Assembly: GCF_014648095.1 (NCBI RefSeq) | Contig: NZ_BMQL01000044.1 | Location: 1-38,966, forward strand | Reading direction: 5' to 3' | Origin: Deinococcus ruber | Lineage (GTDB): Bacteria > Deinococcota > Deinococci > Deinococcales > Deinococcaceae | DNA length: 38,966 nt | In this document: piece by piece, positions 7,898 to 16,794 of the stretch | Numbering within the stretch: the first letter of the stretch is position 1 | Layout of the letters: each line of letters begins with the position of its first letter | Program-made: the position numbers and the translations under genes | The notes under the pieces: model-generated | The model's database searches: none | Seen by the model: only the letters and a program-made list of their open reading frames with translations | Told to the model about the DNA's origin: nothing

Positions 7898-8018
7898 TTT
7901 TTCCCCTGCCCACGCTGCCAACTATCAGGATTCCTCGGCTGCTCATCACCCATCACGCATCTCTCATCACTACTTCTCCCCTGCCCACCAATCCTGCGGA
8001 ATTCTCGACCCCTCATCC

Positions 8019-9047
<1,029 letters not shown>

Positions 9048-9147
9048 GTAGATACGGTGAGGGGGAAAAGCTTGAAGAGGAACGGAACCTCGCGCTGTTC
9101 CCCCCTTCCCCTTTCTAACTTCCCACTTCCGTGCCTCAGTCGCCCCT

Positions 9148-10032
9148 TCACCGGAACAGTTCGGGGTGAATCAGCCGCGCCAACGCTGCCAGCGCCTGTG
9201 GCAAACGCGGGCCAGGACGGTTCAGCAGGTTGTCGAAATCGCTGCTCGGCACCACCGCGATCACCCGGCCAGACCGGACGGCGGCGATGGTGTTCCAGCC
9301 AGGACGCGCCTTCACGGTTGCCAGATCGGGGCCGAGAATAATCTGCGGGCTGCGCTGCACCACCAGTTCGGGGCTGATCTTGGGGAAATCGCCCAGCGCC
9401 GCCGGAATGATGTTGGCCGCGCCCGCCTTGCTCAGCAGCACCCCGATGAAACTGTTGGGGCCGACGGTGTACGGCGTGGGGTCGATTTCGTAATACGTGG
9501 TGGGCTTGTGAACGGCGTTTTTGGTCAGAATCTCGATGCGGGCAATGTCGCGCCGCATCTGTGTCACCAGTTGTTTGGCCTGCGCCTCACGGTTCACGAT
9601 CTTTCCCAGCAGCAGCGTCTTGGAAAATGCGTCGTCGTAGCTTTCGGGATTGACTGCCACCACCGGAATGCCCGCCGCCGTCAGCGTATCGGTCAGCTTG
9701 CCGTACTTGCTCACGATCACCAGATCGGGCTTCAGGGCCACCATGCGCTCGATGCTGGGGCTGTACAGACCGCCGACTTTGGGCAGCGCCTTGACGCTCG
9801 CCGGAAAGTCGGAATTGTCGTCTACGCCCACCAGACGGTCACACACCCCCAGCGCACACAGCGTCTCGGTGTCGCTCGGCAGCACCGACACGATGCGCCT
9901 GGGTTCGGAAGCAATCGTGACCTTGCGTCCCAGATCGTCGGTGATGATCAGCGGATAGCTGACGGCGGCAGCGCTGGACAGCACGCCGAGGGTCAGCAGG
10001 GAAAACAGAGTTGTGATAGGCCGGGTCTTCAT
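9148..10032 (-). CDS. btuF: Cobalamin-binding ABC transporter substrate-binding protein (BtuF-like)
   Basis: 294 aa. I set the start at ATG 10032 because GGAGG lies 5 nt upstream; a longer reading to 10323 would run through the riboswitch. An N-terminal Sec signal peptide (MKTRPITTLFSLLTLGVLSS, cleavage around AAA|VSYP) sends it outside the inner membrane. There is no lipobox cysteine. The body is a class III periplasmic-binding fold: DDLGRKVTIASEPRRIVSVLPSDTE, then LGVCDRLVGVDDNSDFP, VGGLYSPSIERMVALKPDLV, and a C-terminal RPGPRLPQALAALARLIHP. It should capture cobalamin or a corrinoid and hand it to BtuC. It is the first gene of the btuFCD operon, about 35 bases after the riboswitch terminator. 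Confidence 0.88.
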   Translation of the reverse strand: MKTRPITTLFSLLTLGVLSSAAAVSYPLIITDDLGRKVTIASEPRRIVSVLPSDTETLCALGVCDRLVGVDDNSDFPASVKALPKVGGLYSPSIERMVALKPDLVIVSKYGKLTDTLTAAGIPVVAVNPESYDDAFSKTLLLGKIVNREAQAKQLVTQMRRDIARIEILTKNAVHKPTTYYEIDPTPYTVGPNSFIGVLLSKAGAANIIPAALGDFPKISPELVVQRSPQIILGPDLATVKARPGWNTIAAVRSGRVIAVVPSSDFDNLLNRPGPRLPQALAALARLIHPELFR

Positions 10033-10067
10033 GTTTCCTCCAGAGGGAACGGAAGAACGACACTCGC

Positions 10068-10090
10068 AAAAAAAAGCGCCCATACGGGCG
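10068..10090 (-). terminator. Riboswitch expression-platform terminator
   Basis: On the minus strand a GC stem CGCCC (complement of 10086-10090) and GGGCG (complement of 10077-10081) with loop GTAT is followed, after one C, by eight T residues (10075-10068). It lies between the cobalamin aptamer and btuF, the right place to stop transcription when B12 is bound. Confidence 0.75.
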
Positions 10091-10330
10091 AAAGTGAACT
10101 CCAGTCGGGCCGGGCAGAGTGCGCGGGGGCTGGGTGTTCCCCTTTTCGCGAGGGGTTCAACCGGGCGCAAGTGCTGCGCCCCGCGAAGATGGGTGTTCGG
10201 ACTCGCTCCAGAACGCTTCTGGACGCTTACCGTTGCGCGACAGTGCCGGACTCGGGTGCTGCTGTCAGCTCCCTTCACCGGACTTTCCCCACTCTCCGCT
10301 GAGCGCAGTATGCCACGCGCCACCTTGACC
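10091..10330 (-). promoter_or_regulatory. Cobalamin riboswitch (B12 element) controlling btuFCD
   Basis: Read on the minus strand, the leader contains, in order, GGTGGC (about 10319-10324), GGGGAAAGTCCGGTGAAGG, GAGTCCGGCACTGTCGCGCA, ACGGTAAGCG and GAGTCCGAACACCC (10191-10204). These correspond to the conserved cobalamin-riboswitch blocks GGGAA..GGTG, GCCACTGT-like, CGCAACnGTAAG and AGTC.GA.ACC; GGTG at the start can pair with CACC at the end to close the aptamer. Two more GC hairpins (10163-10181 and 10139-10156) follow, and then the terminator at 10068-10090. High B12 should therefore switch btuFCD off. The 5' end is approximate and comes within a few bases of the divergent pheS-leader promoter. 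Confidence 0.87.
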
Positions 10331-10353
10331 CACCCTGCCCCGCCCGCTACGCT
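10325..10353 (+). promoter_or_regulatory. Promoter of the pheS leader
   Basis: TTGACC at 10325-10330 and TACGCT at 10348-10353 are separated by exactly 17 bp. The -10 ends six bases before the ATG of an 18-codon leader ORF, so transcription would begin at or next to that ATG, giving a leaderless leader peptide. Confidence 0.7.
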
Positions 10354-10359
10354 GAGGTT

Positions 10360-10416
10360 ATGAAGACCCCCGGTACAGTTTCGCCATTTACCGACACCGG
10401 GGACACGCTGGCCTGA
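10360..10416 (+). CDS. Putative pheS leader peptide
   Basis: Short ORF MKTPGTVSPFTDTGDTLA with TGA at 10414-10416, placed six bases after a -10 hexamer. It contains a single Phe codon (TTT at 10387). Its DNA holds CCCCGGT (10368-10374) and ACCGGGG (10396-10402), which can pair. CGGGGA (10398-10403) can instead pair with TCCCCG (10435-10440) in the terminator downstream. That is the mutually exclusive set needed for translation-coupled attenuation of pheS. With only one Phe codon the amino-acid sensing is less obvious than in the ilvA leader, so the assignment is tentative. Confidence 0.5.
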   Translation: MKTPGTVSPFTDTGDTLA

Positions 10417-10435
10417 AAAACGGTTCGGCTCTGTT

Positions 10436-10464
10436 CCCCGCCTGCGTACCGGGCGGGGTTTTTT
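10436..10464 (+). terminator. Attenuator terminator upstream of pheS
   Basis: CCCCGCC (10436-10442) and GGCGGGG (10452-10458) form a strong stem followed by TTTTTT (10459-10464). It sits 33 bases before the pheS start, after the leader ORF, so it can only regulate pheS and whatever is co-transcribed with it. Confidence 0.85.
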
Positions 10465-10482
10465 ATTGATTCAGCGTCATGA

Positions 10483-11517
<1,035 letters not shown>

Positions 11518-11531
11518 ATTCGGCTTGGCGG

Positions 11532-11553
11532 TGGGCTGTGAGCTATAGGCTAT
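11532..11553 (+). repeat. Inverted repeat, left end of four-helix-bundle cassette
   Basis: The 22-bp sequence at 11532-11553 (TGGGCTGTGAGCTATAGGCT plus AT) is complementary at 19 of 22 positions to 11992-12013, on the other side of the four-helix-bundle gene. The two copies face each other like terminal inverted repeats of a small element. Confidence 0.65.
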
Positions 11554-11595
11554 GGGGCAAACAGCAGCTCGGCTGGACGAGCAAGCCGGTGTTTC

Positions 11596-11961
11596 TTGCG
11601 TGATTACCGTGAACTGCTGATCTGGCAGCGCGGTCATGCGCTTACCCTGAAGGTCTATGAACTGACCCGCTCGTTTCCGAAAGAAGAGCAGTACGGCCTG
11701 ACGAGTCAGCTCCGCCGCGCAGCAATGTCGGTTCCTGCCAATATCGCGGAAGGCTGCGGAAGAAATGGAGACAAAGAATTCTCAAGATTCCTGACGATTG
11801 CGCTGGGATCGCTGGCAGAAACCGAATATTTTCTGCTGCTCGCCCACGACCTGACCTACATCAGCAACGAACAGGCCGCCGAGGTTGCACCCAGCCTCGA
11901 AACCCTGCGGCGAATGATGATCACGTTCACCAGAAAACTCAAGCCTCTCGAACTGTCCTAA
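11596..11961 (+). CDS. Four-helix-bundle protein (S23 / 23S rRNA intervening-sequence protein family)
   Basis: 121 aa matching the TIGR02436-type four-helix-bundle family. DYRELLIWQRGHALTLKVYE is followed by LTRSFPKEEQYGLTSQLRRA and by SVPANIAEGCGRN, which are the diagnostic blocks, then helices ending in TFTRKLKPLELS. Members are encoded in 23S rRNA intervening sequences or scattered in genomes; relatives include the Avd accessory protein of diversity-generating retroelements, and some bind nucleic acid. No function is established for this copy. The start is TTG at 11596, since an in-frame TGA lies at 11539 and no ATG or GTG with family homology is available; no ribosome binding site is visible. 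The gene is framed by 22-bp inverted repeats and splits pheS from pheT, suggesting insertion as a unit. Confidence 0.85.
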   Translation: MRDYRELLIWQRGHALTLKVYELTRSFPKEEQYGLTSQLRRAAMSVPANIAEGCGRNGDKEFSRFLTIALGSLAETEYFLLLAHDLTYISNEQAAEVAPSLETLRRMMITFTRKLKPLELS

Positions 11962-11991
11962 AACACATACCCGGAAGCCTGTCTTTTGCCT

Positions 11992-12013
11992 ATAGCCCAT
12001 AGCTCATGGCCCA
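11992..12013 (-). repeat. Inverted repeat, right end of four-helix-bundle cassette
   Basis: Complementary at 19 of 22 positions to 11532-11553. It lies within a CCCATAGC-rich run (11988-12020) in which GCCCATAGC occurs twice, so part of the similarity comes from short tandem units. It ends about 18 bases before the SMI1/KNR4 start codon. Confidence 0.6.
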
Positions 12014-12031
12014 TAGCCCCAACGAGGTCAG

Positions 12032-12928
12032 ATGAACACCACCCTAGAAGCCTTACAAACCTGGCTGAAAGCCAATTACCGCGCCGCCCACGATTCTCTG
12101 CAACCCGGCCTGGCAGACAGCGAGATCGACGAATTGCTGAGCGACTGGCCGTATCAGCTCAGCGCCGACGTCCGCGCCCTGTACCGCTGGCACAACGGCT
12201 TCGAGGATACCCAGGTCGAGCTGCTGCCGGGCCTGAGTTTTCTGCCGCTGGAACAGGCGCTGGAACTGGCAGCCGCGTACTGGGAGGCGAGTGCGGCGCA
12301 GGTGAAAAAAGGCGGCGAAGAGTTCTTTCCGCGCCTGGTGCTGCCGATCTTTTCCGATGCCGACAGCAACGTATTGGCGCTGGTGCAGGGCTTCGAGAAG
12401 ACTGCGCCCGTGCAGCCCGCCTCACCCGTGCAGGTCATCGCGCTGCAACAGGGCCAGCGGCTCTACGCCTTTCAGCGCCTCGAAGACCTGCTGAAAGCGT
12501 CGCTGAAGCTGCTGGAAAGTGGCGTGTACCGCGTGGATCAGGACCGTGACCGGGTTGAACTGACCGACGAGCGCAGGGCTCAGGCCGCGTGGCGCAAGTT
12601 CCCGATGCTGTACCTGGAGCGGGCCACCCTGGACGCCGACGACGCTGAAGAGCTGGAAGACGACAGCGACGAGGATGAAGACCTGAGCGATGAGGAAGCC
12701 AGCGAGAACCTGCTCGCCAACCTGATGAGCATGCTGGGCCTGCACCCCGACGACATCGACCCGGCCACCGCCACGCTGGAAGAGCTGAACGACTTGCAGG
12801 AAGTCTCGGCGCTGGAAAGCTGGCCGCCCGCCCTGCAACAGCGCTTTCACGAGCTGGGCGGCGGGGTAAAGACGCTGGATGAAGAGGCAGAGAAACCTGA
12901 CGAGGAGCCAGGGAATTCGGTTCCCTGA
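12032..12928 (+). CDS. SMI1/KNR4 family protein with acidic segment
   Basis: 298 aa. Residues ~1-165 resemble the SMI1/KNR4 (SUKH) fold: an N-terminal helix (EALQTWLKANYRAAHDSLQP), DWPYQLSADVRALYRWHNGF, which matches the family's LP..LR.LY..hNG block, and LPGLSFLPLEQALELAAAYW. A very acidic stretch follows (about 208-228, DDAEELEDDSDEDEDLSDEE). SUKH proteins are often immunity proteins or protein-interaction modules, but many solitary copies have no known role. No toxin gene is adjacent. GAGGTCAG just before the ATG is an acceptable ribosome binding site. It lies between the four-helix-bundle gene and pheT. Confidence 0.75.
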   Translation: MNTTLEALQTWLKANYRAAHDSLQPGLADSEIDELLSDWPYQLSADVRALYRWHNGFEDTQVELLPGLSFLPLEQALELAAAYWEASAAQVKKGGEEFFPRLVLPIFSDADSNVLALVQGFEKTAPVQPASPVQVIALQQGQRLYAFQRLEDLLKASLKLLESGVYRVDQDRDRVELTDERRAQAAWRKFPMLYLERATLDADDAEELEDDSDEDEDLSDEEASENLLANLMSMLGLHPDDIDPATATLEELNDLQEVSALESWPPALQQRFHELGGGVKTLDEEAEKPDEEPGNSVP

Positions 12929-13055
12929 TCTGACTGCGCTCTCGTTCTGACTTTCTGGTCAGCTCTTGAATCACCCAGTTTCGTAAAAACGGCATGTATT
13001 AGTCGAACTGGAGGCATGAAGCTCCTAGCTTCACCCCTCGCCCCAAAGGACACCC

Positions 13056-15524
13056 ATGAAACTTCCCTACTCCTGGCTGAAAGAACTCGTGCCCGCCCTG
13101 CCACCCGTTGCCGACCTCGAACCGCTGCTTGCCAGCCTGGGCCTGCCGCTGGAAGGCACCGAAGACGTGCCCGCACCCCCGGAAGGCGTGCTGCTGGTGA
13201 CGGTCATGCAGGCCGCGCCCATCGAGGGAACGCAGCTGACGCGGCTCGACCTCGATACCGGCGCGAACGGCCCCAAGACCATCGCCAGCGGTGCGCCCAA
13301 CGCGGTGAATCTGCCGACTGGCACCATGCTCGCGCTCGTCACCCCCGGTACCAAGCTGGGCGACACCGAATACGGCGTGCGGAGCCTTCAGGGGGTGGAA
13401 AGCTGGGGCATGGCCGCCAGTGCCAAAGAGCTGAGCCTAGGCGAGAGCGCCGCTGGCCTGATGCTGTTTCCCCCACGCACGGCGGCCCCCGGCACCCCGA
13501 TGCACACGCTCTGGGCAGCCGACACCGTGCTCGACGTGGAAGTCACACCCAACCGCGCCGACGTATTGAGTGTGCAGGGACTGGCCCGCGACGTGGCGGC
13601 GGCGCTGAATACCCCGCTGGTGCAGCCGCCCGCTGGCCCCGCCGCCCACGGCGCAGGTGAAATCGAGGTCAGCCTGCCGACTATCGGCAGCGTCATTCCC
13701 AACGATCCGACCCAGAAAATCCGGCTGGGGTCTGATTATTTCGTGGCCCGCACCGTGAACGGCGTGCAGAACGGCCCCTCGCCGCTGTGGCTGCAACGCC
13801 GCCTGATGCTGTGCGGCTCGCGCAGTGTGAGCGCCATCGTGGATGTAAGCAACTACGTGATGTTCGAGCTGGGCCAGCCCACCGCGCTGTACGACCGCCG
13901 CGACGTGGTAAACGACCGCATTCTGGTGGGGCGCGGCCTGCGTACCGGGGAAACCGTGACCGATCTGCTGGGGGCCACGCATACCGTGACCGATCAGGAC
14001 GTGCTGATTCTGGACGGGCGCGAAACGGGCGTGAGCAGCGTGGCCGACGCCTTCGCCCGCCCCGAAGCCCCGGCAGACGCGCAGCCGAACGACGGCGTGC
14101 TGGGCATCGCGGGCATCGTGGGCGCAAAACACGGCTCGGTGCAGCCGGACACGCAGGATGTGGTGATCGAGGCGGCGCACTTCGACGCGGTGCTGCTGCG
14201 GCGCACGAGCACCCGCCTGGGCCTGAAGACCGACGCCGTGTACCGCTACGAGCGCGGCACCGATCCGGCCCTGCCGCCCCGCGCCGCCGACCGAATCGCC
14301 GGGCTGCTGGGTGAACTGGGCGGCCACATTCACCCCGGCGCAACGGTGGCAGGCACCCCGACCCTGCCCGCTGCCCTGACCCTCGACGCCGACTATGCCC
14401 GCAAGCTGCTGGGCATGCACATCGAAACGCCCGAAATGGCCGCGCTGCTGACCCGGCTGGGCTGCACTGTCACGGCCAGCGGCGAGCACCTGAGCGTGAC
14501 TCCTCCCTCGTGGCGCGTTGATATGAACGTGCCCGAAGACCTGATTGAGGAAGTGGCGCGGCTGCACGGCTACGCCAACCTGCCCGAAACGCTGCCGACC
14601 CTGCGCGTGCATGCCGACAACGCCGGAGCCGAGGCCAGCAGCCGCGAGCGGCGCGAGCTGAAGCGGGCGGTGGCCGGGCTGGGCTTTCAGGAAGTCGTGA
14701 CCTACACCTTCACCAGCGACGAGGAAGCGGCTCAGGCCCGCACTGAACGCCCCAGCGTGCGCCTGAAAAACCCGCTGACGGCTGACCGAAGCGGCCTGCG
14801 AACCGCGCTGTATCCGAGTCTGCTGAAGACGGCGGCCAGCCAGCCCGCCGGAACCGAGCAGGTGCTGCTGTTCGAAATCGGGCACATCTTCCCGGCACCG
14901 GGCGAAGCCGAGCGCCTGGGCCTGCTGATGCGCGGGCCACTGGCGCAGGCCAACCACGCGCCGGGCATGGCGGGCGGGTATGCGGCCTTCCGGGGTCTGC
15001 TGGAAGCGCTGGCAGGCACGCTGGGCGCAACGCTGGAAATCCGGCAGCTTCGCGGCCCCGACGTTCCGGCGGCGCTGCATCCGGGCATTGCCGGAGAAGT
15101 CGTCTGGAACGGCGCGGGCGTGGGCTGGCTGGGCGCGGTGCATCCAGAGGTGGCCGCCGCCTTCGGGCTGAAGGGCGACACCTACCTGCTGGAAGCCGCG
15201 CTGCCGCTGCCGGGCCGCCCGTGGGCTTTCCGCGATCCCAGCCGCGCCCCCGCCGCGTGGCGCGATCTGGCGATCATCGCGCCCGCCCAGGTGGGCTACG
15301 GGCAGATGGCCGCGTTGCTGCGGCAGGAAGCCGGGCCGCTGCTCGAAACGCTGGAACCCTTCGATATCTATTCTGGAGCGCCGATTCCCGAAGGTCAGCG
15401 CAGCGTGGCCGTGCGCCTGACTTTCCGGGGCGAGAAAACGCTGTCGGACGCCGAGGTCGATCCGATCATGGAGCGGCTGATGACGGCGATTCGAGCGCAG
15501 GGCTGGAGCATCCGTGAGAAGTAG
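13056..15524 (+). CDS. pheT: Phenylalanine--tRNA ligase beta subunit
   Basis: 822 aa, full bacterial length. Domains run in the expected order: N-terminal start MKLPYSWLKELVP, an EMAP/OB tRNA-binding domain (~40-155), the B3/B4 editing domain with RRLMLCGSRSVSAIVDVSNY, B5, the catalytic-like core with ERRELKRAVAGLGFQEVVTY, and the C-terminal ferredoxin-fold anticodon-binding domain (ACB, ~730-822) ending FRGEKTLSDAEVDPIMERLM. AAAGGA seven bases upstream supports the ATG at 13056. It pairs with PheS although two unrelated genes separate them. The 127-base gap upstream holds no clear promoter. Its stop is followed nine bases later by the glycosyltransferase start. Confidence 0.97.
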   Translation: MKLPYSWLKELVPALPPVADLEPLLASLGLPLEGTEDVPAPPEGVLLVTVMQAAPIEGTQLTRLDLDTGANGPKTIASGAPNAVNLPTGTMLALVTPGTKLGDTEYGVRSLQGVESWGMAASAKELSLGESAAGLMLFPPRTAAPGTPMHTLWAADTVLDVEVTPNRADVLSVQGLARDVAAALNTPLVQPPAGPAAHGAGEIEVSLPTIGSVIPNDPTQKIRLGSDYFVARTVNGVQNGPSPLWLQRRLMLCGSRSVSAIVDVSNYVMFELGQPTALYDRRDVVNDRILVGRGLRTGETVTDLLGATHTVTDQDVLILDGRETGVSSVADAFARPEAPADAQPNDGVLGIAGIVGAKHGSVQPDTQDVVIEAAHFDAVLLRRTSTRLGLKTDAVYRYERGTDPALPPRAADRIAGLLGELGGHIHPGATVAGTPTLPAALTLDADYARKLLGMHIETPEMAALLTRLGCTVTASGEHLSVTPPSWRVDMNVPEDLIEEVARLHGYANLPETLPTLRVHADNAGAEASSRERRELKRAVAGLGFQEVVTYTFTSDEEAAQARTERPSVRLKNPLTADRSGLRTALYPSLLKTAASQPAGTEQVLLFEIGHIFPAPGEAERLGLLMRGPLAQANHAPGMAGGYAAFRGLLEALAGTLGATLEIRQLRGPDVPAALHPGIAGEVVWNGAGVGWLGAVHPEVAAAFGLKGDTYLLEAALPLPGRPWAFRDPSRAPAAWRDLAIIAPAQVGYGQMAALLRQEAGPLLETLEPFDIYSGAPIPEGQRSVAVRLTFRGEKTLSDAEVDPIMERLMTAIRAQGWSIREK

Positions 15525-15533
15525 GAAGTCCGC

Positions 15534-16601
15534 TTGACCGCGCTCCGCCTCCTGTTTGTCAGCGACGCACCCGCCGTGGGCGGCAGCGAAGTGTACATGC
15601 GCGAGATCATTCCGCCGCTGCGGGCGCGGGGCATCGAATCGGAAGTGGCGCTGCCCGACCTGGAAGGCAACCGCAGCCTGAGAAACGAACTCGTGGCACG
15701 CGGCGTTAAGGTGTACGCGTATCGTCAGCTTTCCGAGTTGCCCGGCGGCTTCGACCTGACGCTGCTGAGCAGCTGGAATCCCGGCGGCTACCGCAAGTAT
15801 TACCGCCATCTGCCCGGCCCCTTCGCCGCCCTGATTCATGATCAGCTGATGCTGTACATTCCGGGGCTGCCGCAGGGCGTGTATCGCCGCTTTTACGAAG
15901 TGTTGCAGGCCCGCGACATCCGGCAGGCCGAACAGGTCGTCACGGTGTCGCAGTGGGCTGCCGATTACCTGCGCCAGCACCACCGCATGCAGGCGGCCTA
16001 CGCAGTGCCCAACGGAGTGAACACCGAGAAATTCCGTCCCGCCAACGCCCAGGAGCGCCAGACGTTGCGCCGGGCCTACGGCTTTTCGCGCTTCACGGTG
16101 CTCGTTCCGGCGCGGCTGAGCATCGAGAAAAACCACCTGATGCTGCTTCCGGTGGCGCGGCGGCTGCCTCAGCTCGATTTCGTGCTGGTGGGCAGCGGGT
16201 ACATGGAAACGCCCCTGAAGCTGCTGGGCACGCCCAATCTGCGCTATTTCGGCAAGCGGAGCGACATGCCGCTGCTGTACCGCGCCGCCGACGCCGTATT
16301 TCAGCCCACCATCGCCGAAAATCAGTCGCTGGCAACGCTGGAAGCGATGGCGAGTGGCGCGGCTCTCGTTACCAACGACATTCCGGCGCAGCGCGAACTG
16401 ATCGCGGACAGAGAGAGTGGGCTGCTGGTGGGCAGCGGCGCAGCGGGCTACGTGGCGGCGCTGTCGCGGCTGGCAGCCGACCCGGCGCTGAGAGCGCGGC
16501 TGGGGCAGGCAGCCCGCCAGCGCGTGGTGGACGCACATACGCTGGAGCGCAACGCCGATACCTTCGCGCAGGTAGTGCGCCAGATCGCAGCGCAGCGTTG
16601 A
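15534..16601 (+). CDS. Glycosyltransferase family 4 protein
   Basis: 355 aa with a GT-B fold. The N-terminal domain has LLFVSDAPAVGGSEVYMREI, the glycine-rich acceptor-side loop of GT4 enzymes. The C-terminal Rossmann domain has VPNGVNTEKFRP, VPARLSIEKNHLML, and the nucleotide-sugar site AENQSLATLEAMASGAALVT (an E-x7-E arrangement). It transfers a sugar to an unknown acceptor, most likely a cell-surface glycan or lipid. The start is TTG at 15534, nine bases after the pheT stop, with AGGAAG upstream; it is probably co-transcribed with pheT. No other cell-wall genes adjoin it. Confidence 0.88.
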   Translation: MTALRLLFVSDAPAVGGSEVYMREIIPPLRARGIESEVALPDLEGNRSLRNELVARGVKVYAYRQLSELPGGFDLTLLSSWNPGGYRKYYRHLPGPFAALIHDQLMLYIPGLPQGVYRRFYEVLQARDIRQAEQVVTVSQWAADYLRQHHRMQAAYAVPNGVNTEKFRPANAQERQTLRRAYGFSRFTVLVPARLSIEKNHLMLLPVARRLPQLDFVLVGSGYMETPLKLLGTPNLRYFGKRSDMPLLYRAADAVFQPTIAENQSLATLEAMASGAALVTNDIPAQRELIADRESGLLVGSGAAGYVAALSRLAADPALRARLGQAARQRVVDAHTLERNADTFAQVVRQIAAQR

Positions 16602-16741
16602 CCAGGCCCTCTTCGGCTGCACACGGTTTGCTGAACGTCCGGTGAGAGTATGCTGAGTTCGAGCGACCCTCAATCTCCTGTTATCACCGTCATCTCCTGG
16701 GTAACGCCGAGGTAACACTGCACTGGCTAACGTGAGCACAC

Positions 16742-16776
16742 AGGTCGATTCCTTCGGTAAGTCAACTTATCGACCT
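16742..16776 (+). promoter_or_regulatory. Inverted repeat in the protease leader
   Basis: AGGTCGAT (16742-16749) and ATCGACCT (16769-16776) are perfect 8-bp complements with a 19-bp spacer, 18 bases upstream of the protease ATG. It could be an operator or an mRNA hairpin near the ribosome binding site. A possible promoter, TTTGCT-16-TATGCT, lies about 150 bp upstream of the ATG. Confidence 0.4.
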
Positions 16777-16794
16777 TCATTCAAGGGGGCAACG

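Noticed and set aside
7797..7972. CRISPR-like array near btuD
   Set aside because: The ATGGGTGATG units are short, irregular and adjacent, with no unique spacers of constant length and no cas genes.
12929..13055. Promoter for pheT
   Set aside because: TTGAAT and TATTAG words occur but not at a workable spacing, so I did not annotate one.
13016..13660. ORF starting at an ATG preceded by GGAGG upstream of pheT
   Set aside because: It soon enters the wrong frame of pheT. The SD-like GGAGG is the only support; a very short leader ORF is possible, but nothing indicates one.
13437..16739. 1100-codon minus-strand ORF across pheT and the glycosyltransferase gene
   Set aside because: Both plus-strand genes are certain; this frame has no start signals or recognisable domains.
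16732..16794. GTG start extending the papain-type protease by 21 residues
   Set aside because: It would place extra residues before an otherwise normal signal peptide and would run through the inverted repeat; ATG 16795 has a good ribosome binding site.
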